Below, one piece after another: positions 24,125-32,527 of a stretch of DNA of 55,033 nt. The DNA comes from Lachnospiraceae bacterium. GTDB taxonomy: Bacteria; Bacillota; Clostridia; Lachnospirales; Lachnospiraceae. The position numbers and the translations under genes are program-made. The notes beneath the pieces are model-generated. The model had not been told where the DNA came from, made no database searches, and was given only the letters and a program-made list of their open reading frames with translations. The first letter of the stretch is position 1, and each line of letters begins with the position of its first letter. Location: contig SVFO01000027.1 in assembly GCA_015056795.1 (NCBI GenBank), forward strand, positions 1 through 55,033, read 5' to 3'.

Positions 24125-25953
24125 CTGCTCTGTCTACCTCCCCTAAATGATCCGAAGCCGAAGTTATCACATCTCAGACACCTTCCAGACTCGTGGCAGG
24201 CCTCCTCACAGGAATACCCCTTCTCAACGGGATCAAAATCATCCTTGCGGTCAAAGGCGTCACGCATGGGCACCTCTGCACGTCCACAGGGCAGCTTGTC
24301 ATCATGGGTCGCACGCGGAATATCAATGTCCGTGGTGATCACGTGATGGAATCCAAGATACTCATCAATGTTTGCCGCTGCAACCTTACCAGCTGCAATG
24401 GCACGAATTACGGTCGCAGGACCAGTGACGCAGTCACCGCCTGCGAAAATACCCTCGGAGGTCGTAATCTTACCGGTATCCTGTGCAGCGAAGGTACCGC
24501 GCTTTACGGGAATACCCGTCTCCTCAAAGTATTCCGTCGTGATTCCCTGACCAATGGCAACGATGATGACGTCGCTGTGAAGCAGAATCATCTCCTTGTT
24601 TGCCTTCTTCGGTGCAGGTCTTCCGTTCACGACGTTACTGATCATCTGAGGCTGCATCCAAAGACCAACTGCATTGCCATCAGCATCCACCTCTACCTTT
24701 ACGGGAGCCATCAGCTCAAGGATGTCACAGCCCTCTGCCTCCGCACTCTCAATCTCTTCGCGAAGCGCGGTCATGTCTGCCTTACGTCTTCTGTAAACAA
24801 TGGAAACCTTGGAAGCGCCAAGTCGAATGGAGGTTCTCGCCACGTCCATCGCAACGTTACCGCCGCCGACAACAACGATCTCCTTGCCCTTGAAGTCAGG
24901 ATAGATGTCATCACCAATGCCGCGGAGCATGGATACTGCGGAAATAACGCCATTCTTAGCATCCTCACCCTCAATTCCAAGCTTCTTATCAATATGCGCG
25001 CCAATGGCAACGAAGCATGCATCATACTGCTTTACGATTTCGTCCATGGAGACATCCTTGCCTATGCTGACCTCCGTCTGGACTTCAATGCCAGTGGACA
25101 GGATCTGCTTAATTTCAGAATCCAGCATGGTTCTAGGCAATCTATAGTTCGGGATGCCGTAGCGGAGCATGCCGCCCAGCTTCTTTCTCTGCTCATAAAT
25201 CGTCACCTTATGTCCCATCAGAGACAGGAAATAAGCTGCGGAAAGTCCGCCAGGACCACCACCGATGACTGCAACCTTCTTTCCCGTGGAAGCCGCACAC
25301 TTCGGAACGGGAACCTCTCCAGCATGGTCTGCTGCCATCTTCTTGATGCCGCGGATGTTAATGGCCGCGTCCACCAGATTTCTCTTACAGTGATTCTCGC
25401 AGGGATGCTCGCAGACATAGGCACAAACGGACGGAAGGGGATTATCCTTTCGAATCAGGCGAATGGCATCCGCATAGCGCTCCTCATGTACCAATGCGAT
25501 ATAGCCAGGAATGTCCACGTGCGCCGGACACATGTTCACGCAGGACACGGGCTCATTAGAATTACAGGAGCAATGACCCTCACGAATGTGGGTCAGGAAA
25601 TCATCACGGCATCCTTCCAGGCACTTTAACGCGATTTCAGCAGCGCCATACCCCACGGCGCAGTCAGCAGAGAGATAAATCGACTCTGCGGTAGACTGAA
25701 TTAACGTCAGCGTCTTCTCATCCGCCTTGTTGTTCAGCACGTCGTCGAAAAGACGCGCCAACTGATTCAATCCGACACGACAGGGAACACACTTACCACA
25801 GGACTGCGCCAGACACATCTTGATAAAAGATGACGTCATGTCCACGGGACAGGCACCCGTAGGGTTCGCCACAATCCTGCGCTCGAGATCCTTGGAAAGA
25901 GATTCCACGGTCACTTGGGACTGATTCTCCTTGATCAAAGTTAACCTACTCAA
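24118..25953 (-). CDS. NuoF-like/GltD-like fusion oxidoreductase, hydrogenase partner
   Basis: 611 residues from a TTG start at 25953, which has AGGAGG eight bases upstream; the upstream ATG lacks a ribosome site. The first ~130 residues carry the NuoF C-terminal [4Fe-4S] motif SCGKCVPCRVG. Next come two Cys clusters like the glutamate synthase small subunit (CVNMCPAHVDIPGYI; CAYVCEHPCENHCKR), an FAD Rossmann motif (VIGGGPGGLSAAYF) and an NAD(P)H motif (VVGGGNVAMDVART). The tail ends CLRCDNFGFG. It should move electrons between a nicotinamide cofactor and HydA. No SLBB or FMN-binding NuoF core is present. Confidence 0.92.
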   Translation of the reverse strand: MSRLTLIKENQSQVTVESLSKDLERRIVANPTGACPVDMTSSFIKMCLAQSCGKCVPCRVGLNQLARLFDDVLNNKADEKTLTLIQSTAESIYLSADCAVGYGAAEIALKCLEGCRDDFLTHIREGHCSCNSNEPVSCVNMCPAHVDIPGYIALVHEERYADAIRLIRKDNPLPSVCAYVCEHPCENHCKRNLVDAAINIRGIKKMAADHAGEVPVPKCAASTGKKVAVIGGGPGGLSAAYFLSLMGHKVTIYEQRKKLGGMLRYGIPNYRLPRTMLDSEIKQILSTGIEVQTEVSIGKDVSMDEIVKQYDACFVAIGAHIDKKLGIEGEDAKNGVISAVSMLRGIGDDIYPDFKGKEIVVVGGGNVAMDVARTSIRLGASKVSIVYRRRKADMTALREEIESAEAEGCDILELMAPVKVEVDADGNAVGLWMQPQMISNVVNGRPAPKKANKEMILLHSDVIIVAIGQGITTEYFEETGIPVKRGTFAAQDTGKITTSEGIFAGGDCVTGPATVIRAIAAGKVAAANIDEYLGFHHVITTDIDIPRATHDDKLPCGRAEVPMRDAFDRKDDFDPVEKGYSCEEACHESGRCLRCDNFGFGSFRGGRQSRW

Positions 25954-25990
25954 AGATCTTTCCTCCTCAATACATTTTTTCCAATTCCTT

Positions 25991-26051
25991 CGGCTTTCCC
26001 AAAGAAGCCGATACATAATGATATTTTATCATAATCCTTCCTCTGAAACAA
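25991..26051 (-). promoter_or_regulatory. Promoter and leader hairpin of the hydrogenase operon
   Basis: On the minus strand TTGTTT (26051-26046) and TAAAAT (26028-26023) are 17 bp apart, with an extended -10 TGA before TAAAAT. The leader holds a CGGCTT/AAGCCG hairpin (25991-26010) and then the AGGAGG site of the TTG start. Confidence 0.65.
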
Positions 26052-26069
26052 TCTTTTTTCTCAATTAGC

Positions 26070-26098
26070 TTGCAACGAAATATTTTCCGTGCTAAGAT
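26070..26098 (+). promoter_or_regulatory. Promoter for the small membrane-anchored protein at 26151
   Basis: TTGCAA (26070-26075) and TAAGAT (26093-26098) with 17-bp spacing, divergent from the hydrogenase operon. Confidence 0.55.
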
Positions 26099-26150
26099 GG
26101 ATAGGTGGGTGGGGAAAAATCATATATAACCTTAGGAGGATTTGAGACAT

Positions 26151-26573
26151 ATGTGGGGTATGAGTTTAAGAGACACGATCATCTGTATCGTGGTAGCGCT
26201 TGTTATCTGCGGCATCTTCGCCGTTGTCGTCCTTGTGATCGCAAAGAAGGACAACACGAAATTAGAGGAATTGCTTGCGCAGATTCCCGCCGACAAGCAG
26301 GAAGCGCTGAAGGCTGAGAACTATCAACCGCTCGATGGTGCCGGCATCAAATGTGCAACCAGAGGCTTGCTTGCCGCCATTGATACCAAGGGAGAGACGT
26401 CAACCGTTCGACTGATCTTCTATAATGAGACGCGGGACGCCTTTTATGATCAGACGACCAAGATCCGTACTTCCGAGCTAAACGGCAAGGGCTACAAGCT
26501 CTATGACATGATTCCCTGTCAAATGAAATACGACAAGGAATATCACATTCATGAATTCAAAAAGATCATGTGA
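26151..26573 (+). CDS. Small membrane-anchored hypothetical protein
   Basis: 140 residues; the ATG at 26151 follows AGGAGG by ten bases. One N-terminal membrane helix (DTIICIVVALVICGIFAVVVLVI, read in two parts) is followed by a charged soluble domain of about 110 residues with no recognised motif. It is divergent from the hydrogenase operon and has its own hairpin terminator. Confidence 0.8.
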   Translation: MWGMSLRDTIICIVVALVICGIFAVVVLVIAKKDNTKLEELLAQIPADKQEALKAENYQPLDGAGIKCATRGLLAAIDTKGETSTVRLIFYNETRDAFYDQTTKIRTSELNGKGYKLYDMIPCQMKYDKEYHIHEFKKIM

Positions 26574-26591
26574 TGGCTATTCAGAGCTACG

Positions 26592-26629
26592 AAAAAAACG
26601 GATTCATGCTTGCATGAAATCCGTTTTTT
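26592..26629 (+). terminator. Terminator behind 26151-26573
   Basis: An AAAAAACGGATT...CATGCAAGCATG-type inverted repeat ending in CCGTTTTTT; 15-bp interrupted stem around a TTGC loop. Confidence 0.85.
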
Positions 26630-26718
26630 GGTTTTAAAATATACTCATAAGCTAAACAGTTACAAGCTCTCCCTGTAACTGCTTGCGGATCAGTGACTAG
26701 ATAACCACCTGTCTGCAT

Positions 26719-29178
26719 TTATTTCGATATCTCGCGTGAATCATGACAGGTGAGGTATAAAATCTGATACTCCTTCGAAATCTCCTGCATAAACTGCCTT
26801 GCACCGGCAAGGTGCTCCGGATCGAGACAGGCAAAGGGATCATCCATGATCACCAAGGGCTTCTCCTTTTCGTACATCACGTCGAGAAGCGCCATGCGAA
26901 TGCACATTCCGATCACGTCGGAAAGCCCCTCGCTCTGCGCCTCTATGTCACGCAGCTTTCCTTCCTCCTTGCGGAAAATGTTCATGTTGGCGTCGATCTG
27001 AAAATCCCTGCTTCCATCCGTTCCGCTCATCAGCTCATAATACTTATCAAACGCCGTTTTGATCGGCTGCATGAACCGCGCTGTAAACTGCTCCTTAGCG
27101 GCCTGCAGATACTGCTGCGTCTTCAAAACCAGCTCGTACTTCGCCGCTTTCTGCGCCCGCTCTTCCTTCTTTTGCTCGAGAAGCTCCTTTTTTCCCTGTA
27201 GATCCTCCGCCTCAGCATATGCATCATTCAGGTTTTGCCGATAGGCTGCGATCACCTCATGAAGCCTTGCATCCTCATTTCCAAGCTCTTCTAAGCGGTC
27301 ACGCAGCGCCTGCTCTGCCTGCGCGATCTCCTCCTCTGACAATATCTTAAGGCCTTCCTCCAAAAGCTCCGGATGCGCTTCTTGAAAAGCTTCCAAAGCC
27401 TTCTTCGCCCTTTCTTCCTCGCCTCGCTCGCTTTCGTATGCCGTCAGACCTTGCTGCATATCCCGGATCCAAGACTTGATCTCGGAAAATGCACCTGCAT
27501 CCATGGCCAGCCCCTGCGCCGAAAGCAGCCCCGAAAGCTCGACCTGCAAGCTCCGTGCCTTCTCTGAAAGCGCCCTCCGCTTCGCATCTTTTTCCTCTGT
27601 TTCCGCCTTTTGTTCCATGTATTCGGAGGCACGGTTTTGCATCTCGTAAAGGATTCTCTCCGCATCCGATCTCGAATACGAAATCTCAAAGGTGCCTAGA
27701 AACCTGCGGATTTGCTCCTCCCTTTCGCGGATGGCGTCCTCCAGGTCCTGGCGCTCCTTTTTCATGCTCTCTAGGCCTTCCCTGGCATCCTTCCTGCGAC
27801 GCTCTAAAACCACTGCCTCACTGATCGGACGATCCTCTCTTTGCGACCGCTTAGCCAGGCGAATGACAAGCGGGAACATACCAACCAAAAGCAGCGCCGC
27901 CGCCAAAATCCAAAGCAGTGTATTCCAGTGCAGCACCATCGTCAAGATGCCTACCAGCACGCCCAAGGCGATAAGAAGGACGGACAATAAAAGCCTCTTC
28001 GATCGCTCCTTTGCAACATGCTCCGCAAAGGCCCTCGCCTCCATCTCGAGCCTCTGGCTTTCGAGCTCCATTTCCTCCAGCTGCCGTCTCTCCTGAGCCT
28101 CACGATCCTCTAAGATCGAAATGCTGCGAATACAATTTTGCACTTCATTACACTGATCAATCTGCTCCTGAATTTCCTCATGAGACGGTACACCGTTTTG
28201 GAAATAGCGCTTTAGCCTCTCATATCGCTCGCTCTCCGTGACCTTCTCAAACCCAGAAAGTTGCGCGAGACACTTCTCCGTCTCATCCGCCTTACCCTCA
28301 AGCCTAAGCAACGCTTCTCTATCCGGAACCTTTCCATCAAAGGCCTGAAGGCGCCGTGAGAGCTGTTCCCGGCGCCCCTGCAAGGCTTCCTGAAGCTCCA
28401 AAAGGTGCTTTTTGTTAATGGCCCTTGTCTTGTTCTCGGCAAGGTTCCTTTGCTCCTTTTGCATGTCTCGCTTCGCCTCTTCATTTGCAGCCAGCTGCGC
28501 ATTTTCTTTTTCGATGGCTTCCCGAAGACCGCTGATCTTTACGCCTACAACGCCTTCCGCCTTTATTTCCCGCTCAAGCCCAGCGATCTCGTCCCCAAGC
28601 TGAAACAGGTTTCCCAGCTTTTTCTTTGGCGAGTTCGCATTCAAATAATCCTTCATCTGCGCCTGCGCCGCATCGTAATTACTAAGATCATCCTTTTGCG
28701 AATGAGAACCAACCTTCGAGCCAATGGTGGAATTGATCCCACGATATTTCAGGACCGTGTGATCGATAAAGCTCGTTCTTTCATAGGATTCCCGATCAAT
28801 CCCAAAGAGCTCCTCCCCCAGGCGCTCTGAAAAATCCTTGCTGTCAAGAAGCGTGACCGCATCCTGCAGACGGAAGGTCGCATCCTTTTCCTTTTCGCCG
28901 AAATCCCGCGTTGCAACATAGCGCTTCCCTCCGGCCTCAAATTCAATGGAGCCGCCGAAATGTCCGCCGTTCCAAGGCTTATACTTTGCCCTGTCATTCT
29001 CGTCGAGCTTACTTTTCCTAGCGCCCTCCAGCCCGTAAAACATGACCCGCAGAAATGCCGCCAGCGTAGATTTTCCCCAGCCGTTCTCCTGAAGGACCTG
29101 ATTCACGCCACAGGTAAAATCCATGTCGTAATTTGCAAGCCGCCCAAAGTTTTCTATGTGAAGTCTTAATAGTCTCAT
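26719..29178 (-). CDS. SbcC/YhaN-like SMC-type ATPase
   Basis: 819 residues with the Rad50/SbcC layout. The N-terminal ABC half has Walker A as ENGWGKSTL (residues about 32-40), an unusual Trp that is common in YhaN proteins. Long coiled coils flank a short hydrophobic hairpin (LLLSVLLIALGVLVGIL, LLWILAAALLLVGMFPL) at about 390-435, so it is probably membrane-associated at its tip. The C-terminal half has the signature SEGLSDVIGM and Walker B PLVIMDDPFACLD with an H-loop TCHDS. It overlaps the start of its partner nuclease by four bases (ATGA). Likely DNA end processing or repair. Confidence 0.92.
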   Translation of the reverse strand: MRLLRLHIENFGRLANYDMDFTCGVNQVLQENGWGKSTLAAFLRVMFYGLEGARKSKLDENDRAKYKPWNGGHFGGSIEFEAGGKRYVATRDFGEKEKDATFRLQDAVTLLDSKDFSERLGEELFGIDRESYERTSFIDHTVLKYRGINSTIGSKVGSHSQKDDLSNYDAAQAQMKDYLNANSPKKKLGNLFQLGDEIAGLEREIKAEGVVGVKISGLREAIEKENAQLAANEEAKRDMQKEQRNLAENKTRAINKKHLLELQEALQGRREQLSRRLQAFDGKVPDREALLRLEGKADETEKCLAQLSGFEKVTESERYERLKRYFQNGVPSHEEIQEQIDQCNEVQNCIRSISILEDREAQERRQLEEMELESQRLEMEARAFAEHVAKERSKRLLLSVLLIALGVLVGILTMVLHWNTLLWILAAALLLVGMFPLVIRLAKRSQREDRPISEAVVLERRRKDAREGLESMKKERQDLEDAIREREEQIRRFLGTFEISYSRSDAERILYEMQNRASEYMEQKAETEEKDAKRRALSEKARSLQVELSGLLSAQGLAMDAGAFSEIKSWIRDMQQGLTAYESERGEEERAKKALEAFQEAHPELLEEGLKILSEEEIAQAEQALRDRLEELGNEDARLHEVIAAYRQNLNDAYAEAEDLQGKKELLEQKKEERAQKAAKYELVLKTQQYLQAAKEQFTARFMQPIKTAFDKYYELMSGTDGSRDFQIDANMNIFRKEEGKLRDIEAQSEGLSDVIGMCIRMALLDVMYEKEKPLVIMDDPFACLDPEHLAGARQFMQEISKEYQILYLTCHDSREISK

Positions 29179-30302
29179 ACCAGCTTCTCCTCTCCGGCAA
29201 GAAGCCTGATGCCCAGCCTGATCATGTCCGCCGCCTGCTCAGGTTCCAGTTCGCCTGTCTGCACGGCCGCCTTAATGCTCCGCACATACTCGCCCTTCAA
29301 GGAGACATCCAGGGCAAAGCTGTCATAATCCACCTTCGGCACCGTCTTGTCCACGACCTTGACGAAATAAAAATCCTCTTCCAGAGACTTCGCGATATAG
29401 CCCTCATCAAGCTGTGCGTCCATTGATGTTTCGCCGCTTAGGATCACCTTCACCATGTCCTTCTCGGCGACACCTGCCTGCGCGGCAGCCTTCCTTGTAA
29501 GCGCAACCGCCTCGTCCGACGTAAGTGTGCTCGAGGCGTCAACCGTCAGTTCATGCATGAGACGCTTTGCAAAGGGCACAAAGCTTGCCTTCATCCCCTC
29601 TTCCGTAGCATCCAGCAAATAAAAGCCCCTTGGTCCGCATTCATCAAATCCCCTGCCTTCCAAGCAACCCGCATAGGCATAAACGCCGCGTGCATCCAGT
29701 TTTTCCAGCTTTGGCGCATGAATGTGCCCAAGCGCCATGTAATCAATGCCCTTATTTTTATACTCCCGAAGCGGAATGACCTCCGCATCCATCTTTCCGG
29801 CGGTCTCCACCTCCTGGCCATGAAGCATCACAATGTTTTTGCTCTTCTGATCCAATAGCAAAGAAGCCGCTAGCTCCCCCTTGTTTTCCGCGCTCATCTC
29901 CGCGCCCGTGATCTGCACGGTCACGCCGTCCGTTCCACGAAGCGTATAGCTTGTCCACTTGTCCGAAAAGAGCCTTAGATTCTCCGGCAACGCACCAAAT
30001 CGCTCCTTCACGTCCTGCAAAAATGCATCTGCATCATGATTCCCGCGAAGATAAAAGAACAAAATCTCAGGATGCTCCTTCATCGCCGCATATACCGCAT
30101 TTCTCGCCGTCGCCGAGATCTGCGTCACGTCAAAAAGATCTCCCGCAATCAAGATAGCTTCCACGCCTTCCTTTACGGCATACGAAACCAGCCTCTGAAA
30201 ACTGATCAGAAGCTCATCCCGCCGTTCCTTTGCCCGCCGGTCATCCAAATGCCGCTTTAATTTCGAATCCAAATGCAAATCCGCCGTATGTATTAGCTTC
30301 AA
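29175..30302 (-). CDS. SbcD/YhaO-like DNA exonuclease (metallophosphoesterase)
   Basis: 375 residues. Calcineurin-like motifs in order: IHTADLHLDS (7-ish), LIAGDLFD, LRGNHDAD, MLHGQ and ALGHIHAPK, which bind the two-metal centre. This is the Mre11/SbcD nuclease partner of the SMC-like ATPase encoded next in the operon; B. subtilis YhaO/YhaN is the model pair. A C-terminal capping region (about 260-375) follows. Confidence 0.93.
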   Translation of the reverse strand: MKLIHTADLHLDSKLKRHLDDRRAKERRDELLISFQRLVSYAVKEGVEAILIAGDLFDVTQISATARNAVYAAMKEHPEILFFYLRGNHDADAFLQDVKERFGALPENLRLFSDKWTSYTLRGTDGVTVQITGAEMSAENKGELAASLLLDQKSKNIVMLHGQEVETAGKMDAEVIPLREYKNKGIDYMALGHIHAPKLEKLDARGVYAYAGCLEGRGFDECGPRGFYLLDATEEGMKASFVPFAKRLMHELTVDASSTLTSDEAVALTRKAAAQAGVAEKDMVKVILSGETSMDAQLDEGYIAKSLEEDFYFVKVVDKTVPKVDYDSFALDVSLKGEYVRSIKAAVQTGELEPEQAADMIRLGIRLLAGEEKLV

Positions 30303-30405
30303 TTTCTTACGATCCTTTCTCGCCTATCTGCTTTCAACCTACTTATTTTGCTCATACACTCTACCTATTAAGTATAACAAAAATAGAAATTAGGGTCAAT
30401 TTGAT

Positions 30406-31059
30406 TTAAACATCTCTCTTTATCGCTTCAATCTTTGCACAAAGGTCTTTGATCGTTACTTCTTGTTTTTCTTTTTCCTCAGCAAGCATACTTACCTTTT
30501 GGTTTAATTCCTCAATAATCTTAGTATTTTTTTCATATTCATGATAAAAAACAGGAAAATACTTTCTAAGGCATAGAGATTCAATTAGCATATATGTTTT
30601 CGAGGCGGGATCAATTCGACCACTATGTTGATAAAGAATTCGATTGACACTAACCGTTCTAATATCGTTCAGTTTTAGTACGGAATCATGATTTATAAAT
30701 ACAAATTCACTGCTTTTTAGTAAGAGCATTTCACTTTTTGAGTTTGGAGAATCTATTGGATGGAATACATCCGGATATTTAGTAGAATCATACGAAAAGA
30801 TTGGCAGAACATAGAGTAACTTTTGCTTTACGCCAATTATAAGTCCACGGTGTTCATAAGACATTTCAGGAATAAAGTTTTTTCCAAATTCAAATTGATA
30901 AATTTCCCCTTTCTTCACTATTCTTTGTCGAAATTGTTTGTTTCTGTTCTCCGCCCATCGATAATCAGACTTGGAAAACCGTTCGAGTTCATCAGCGTTA
31001 AAACCATTACCCAATACGGCCTCATTGGTTTTGCTTTGTGCTTTTAGATATTCTTTCAA
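30406..31059 (-). CDS. PemK/ToxN-like toxin with C-terminal coiled coil
   Basis: 217 residues from a TTG start, with GGAGGGG six bases upstream. The central part (about 45-160) resembles the PemK/MazF-type endoribonuclease barrel: KKGEIYQFEFG, SYEHRGLIIGVKQ, LPIFSYD and a SSEFVFINHDSVLKLNDI strand pair. The last 50 residues form a coiled coil (KNTKIIEELNQKVSMLAEEKEKQ, in parts). No protein antitoxin gene adjoins it. Instead a promoter, a repeat-containing RNA and a strong terminator lie directly upstream, the layout of type III systems where an RNA neutralises the toxin. Family assignment is by pattern and by context; confidence in an RNase fold is moderate. Confidence 0.65.
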   Translation of the reverse strand: MKEYLKAQSKTNEAVLGNGFNADELERFSKSDYRWAENRNKQFRQRIVKKGEIYQFEFGKNFIPEMSYEHRGLIIGVKQKLLYVLPIFSYDSTKYPDVFHPIDSPNSKSEMLLLKSSEFVFINHDSVLKLNDIRTVSVNRILYQHSGRIDPASKTYMLIESLCLRKYFPVFYHEYEKNTKIIEELNQKVSMLAEEKEKQEVTIKDLCAKIEAIKRDV

Positions 31060-31089
31060 TAAGCACCCCTCCTTTATTTAGTTATGAAT

Positions 31090-31232
31090 AAAAAAGGGTA
31101 TGGCGCTAACCATACCCTACTCTGGCAAACCAGAGCGACCTCGTCGGTCAAATGATTCTTTCATATATGGCCTCGTCAGCCAAAAAACACTTTCAAGTGC
31201 GAAAGAGCTTGTTATAATGGATAAACACCTAT
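31090..31232 (-). ncRNA. Candidate type III antitoxin RNA (two 32-nt repeats plus terminator)
   Basis: On the minus strand a TATAAT (31244-31239) is followed by about 140 nt without coding potential. Two tandem 32-nt units start at 31194 and 31162; both begin GAAAG, contain TTTG and end in a small hairpin around GACGAGG (GGCTGACGAGGCC; GACCGACGAGGTC). Then come a CTCTGG/CCAGAG hairpin (31120-31135) and a perfect terminator GGGTATGG/CCATACCC (31096-31117) with TTTTTTATT. The toxin gene's GGAGGGG site starts just after, so readthrough would set toxin level. An ordinary attenuating leader is the alternative. Confidence 0.6.
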
Positions 31233-31304
31233 AATGATATTATACACAATCCATCCTATAAAACCAGTGTTTTCCCACAATTTATATTTTTTTAATATCT
31301 GTTT

Positions 31305-32507
31305 CTATTTCTCCTCCACCACTTGGAAGACGTAGAATTTCAAATAGTAACTAGAATCCGCCGCCCATAAAATCGGATGATCGGGGCCCTGCGTACGGAA
31401 TTCAACCTGACGCAGACGCTTGTGCGCGCCGACTGCTGCCTCGCGGATCGTCTTTGCAAAAAGCTCTGGATCCATGAAATGCGAGCAGGAGCAGGTGCAA
31501 AGATACCCACCGTTTTTCACAAGCTTCATGCCACGTACGTTAATCTCGCGGTAGCCCTTCACTGCCTGCTTAATGGAATTGCGAGACTTTGTAAAGGCTG
31601 GCGGATCCAAAATCACGACGTCATATTTCTCTCCCTTCGCCTCTAGCTCCGGCAGAAGCTCAAAGACATCCGCACACTGGAATTTCACCTTATCCTCTAA
31701 ATGATTCAGCGCCGCATTCTCCGTCGCCTGATCCACGGCCAGCTGGGAAGCATCCACGCCGAGCACGCTCTCCGCGCCTGCAATCCCCGCGTTCAGCGCA
31801 AAGGATCCCGTATGCGTAAAGCAGTCCAGCACCTTCTTGCCCATGCAGAGCTTATGAATGCTGGCGCGATTATTCTTTTGATCCAGAAAGAACCCTGTCT
31901 TCTGACCGTCCTCCACATCCACCATATAGTGTACGCCATTCTCGACGATCTCGACCTTCGTGTCAAACGGCTCGCCAAGAAAGCCCTTGCTCGGCTCCAT
32001 GCCTTCCTTCAGGCGCACCTTGGCATCGCTCCGCTCATAGACGCCGCGAATCGTAATACCGTCCTCCTTCATCACCGCTTTCAGTGCATCCAAAATCACA
32101 TACTTCCATTTATCGATTCCCATGGCCAGGGATTCCACCACCAGCACGTCCGAAAACTTGTCAACGACAATGCCTGGCAGGAAATCCGCTTCTCCAAAAA
32201 TGACGCGGCAGCTAGAGGTATCTATGACCTCTTTGCGATAATTCCATGCATCGCGCACTCGCTGTGTCATAAATACCTCATCAATGACGGCATCCTTTTT
32301 GCGCGACAGAAGACGCACGGTAATCTTTGAATTCGTATTGATAAAGCCGCGCCCCATGAAATATCCGTCAAAGTCATGGATCTCCACGACGTCGCCGTTT
32401 TCAAACGCTCCCTCAATCTTATCAATCTCATTATCGTAAATCCATGCGCCGCCCGCCTTGATCGTACGGCCCTCACCCTTTTTCAGAATAACACTTGCCT
32501 GACTCAT
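31305..32507 (-). CDS. 23S rRNA (cytosine) methyltransferase, RlmI-like
   Basis: 400 residues from the ATG after GGAGG (32507). An N-terminal PUA-like domain (about 1-75; GRTIKAGGAWIYDNEID) precedes a Rossmann methyltransferase. SAM motif I is VLDCFTHTGSFALNAG near 218-233, and the catalytic loop LDPPAFTKS and CTCSCSHFM contain the Cys typical of m5C enzymes of the COG1092 group. It modifies rRNA in the cytoplasm; the exact base is not provable here. Two bases separate hierarchical genes upstream, so it may be co-transcribed with the Tim44-domain gene. Confidence 0.92.
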   Translation of the reverse strand: MSQASVILKKGEGRTIKAGGAWIYDNEIDKIEGAFENGDVVEIHDFDGYFMGRGFINTNSKITVRLLSRKKDAVIDEVFMTQRVRDAWNYRKEVIDTSSCRVIFGEADFLPGIVVDKFSDVLVVESLAMGIDKWKYVILDALKAVMKEDGITIRGVYERSDAKVRLKEGMEPSKGFLGEPFDTKVEIVENGVHYMVDVEDGQKTGFFLDQKNNRASIHKLCMGKKVLDCFTHTGSFALNAGIAGAESVLGVDASQLAVDQATENAALNHLEDKVKFQCADVFELLPELEAKGEKYDVVILDPPAFTKSRNSIKQAVKGYREINVRGMKLVKNGGYLCTCSCSHFMDPELFAKTIREAAVGAHKRLRQVEFRTQGPDHPILWAADSSYYLKFYVFQVVEEK

Positions 32508-32527
32508 ATTTGCCTCCATCTATTCCC

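Noticed and set aside
24193..25629. Long open frame (about 478 codons) on the plus strand
   Set aside because: It lies wholly opposite the hydrogenase partner gene, whose motifs are unmistakable; the reverse frame has no family features and no ribosome site.
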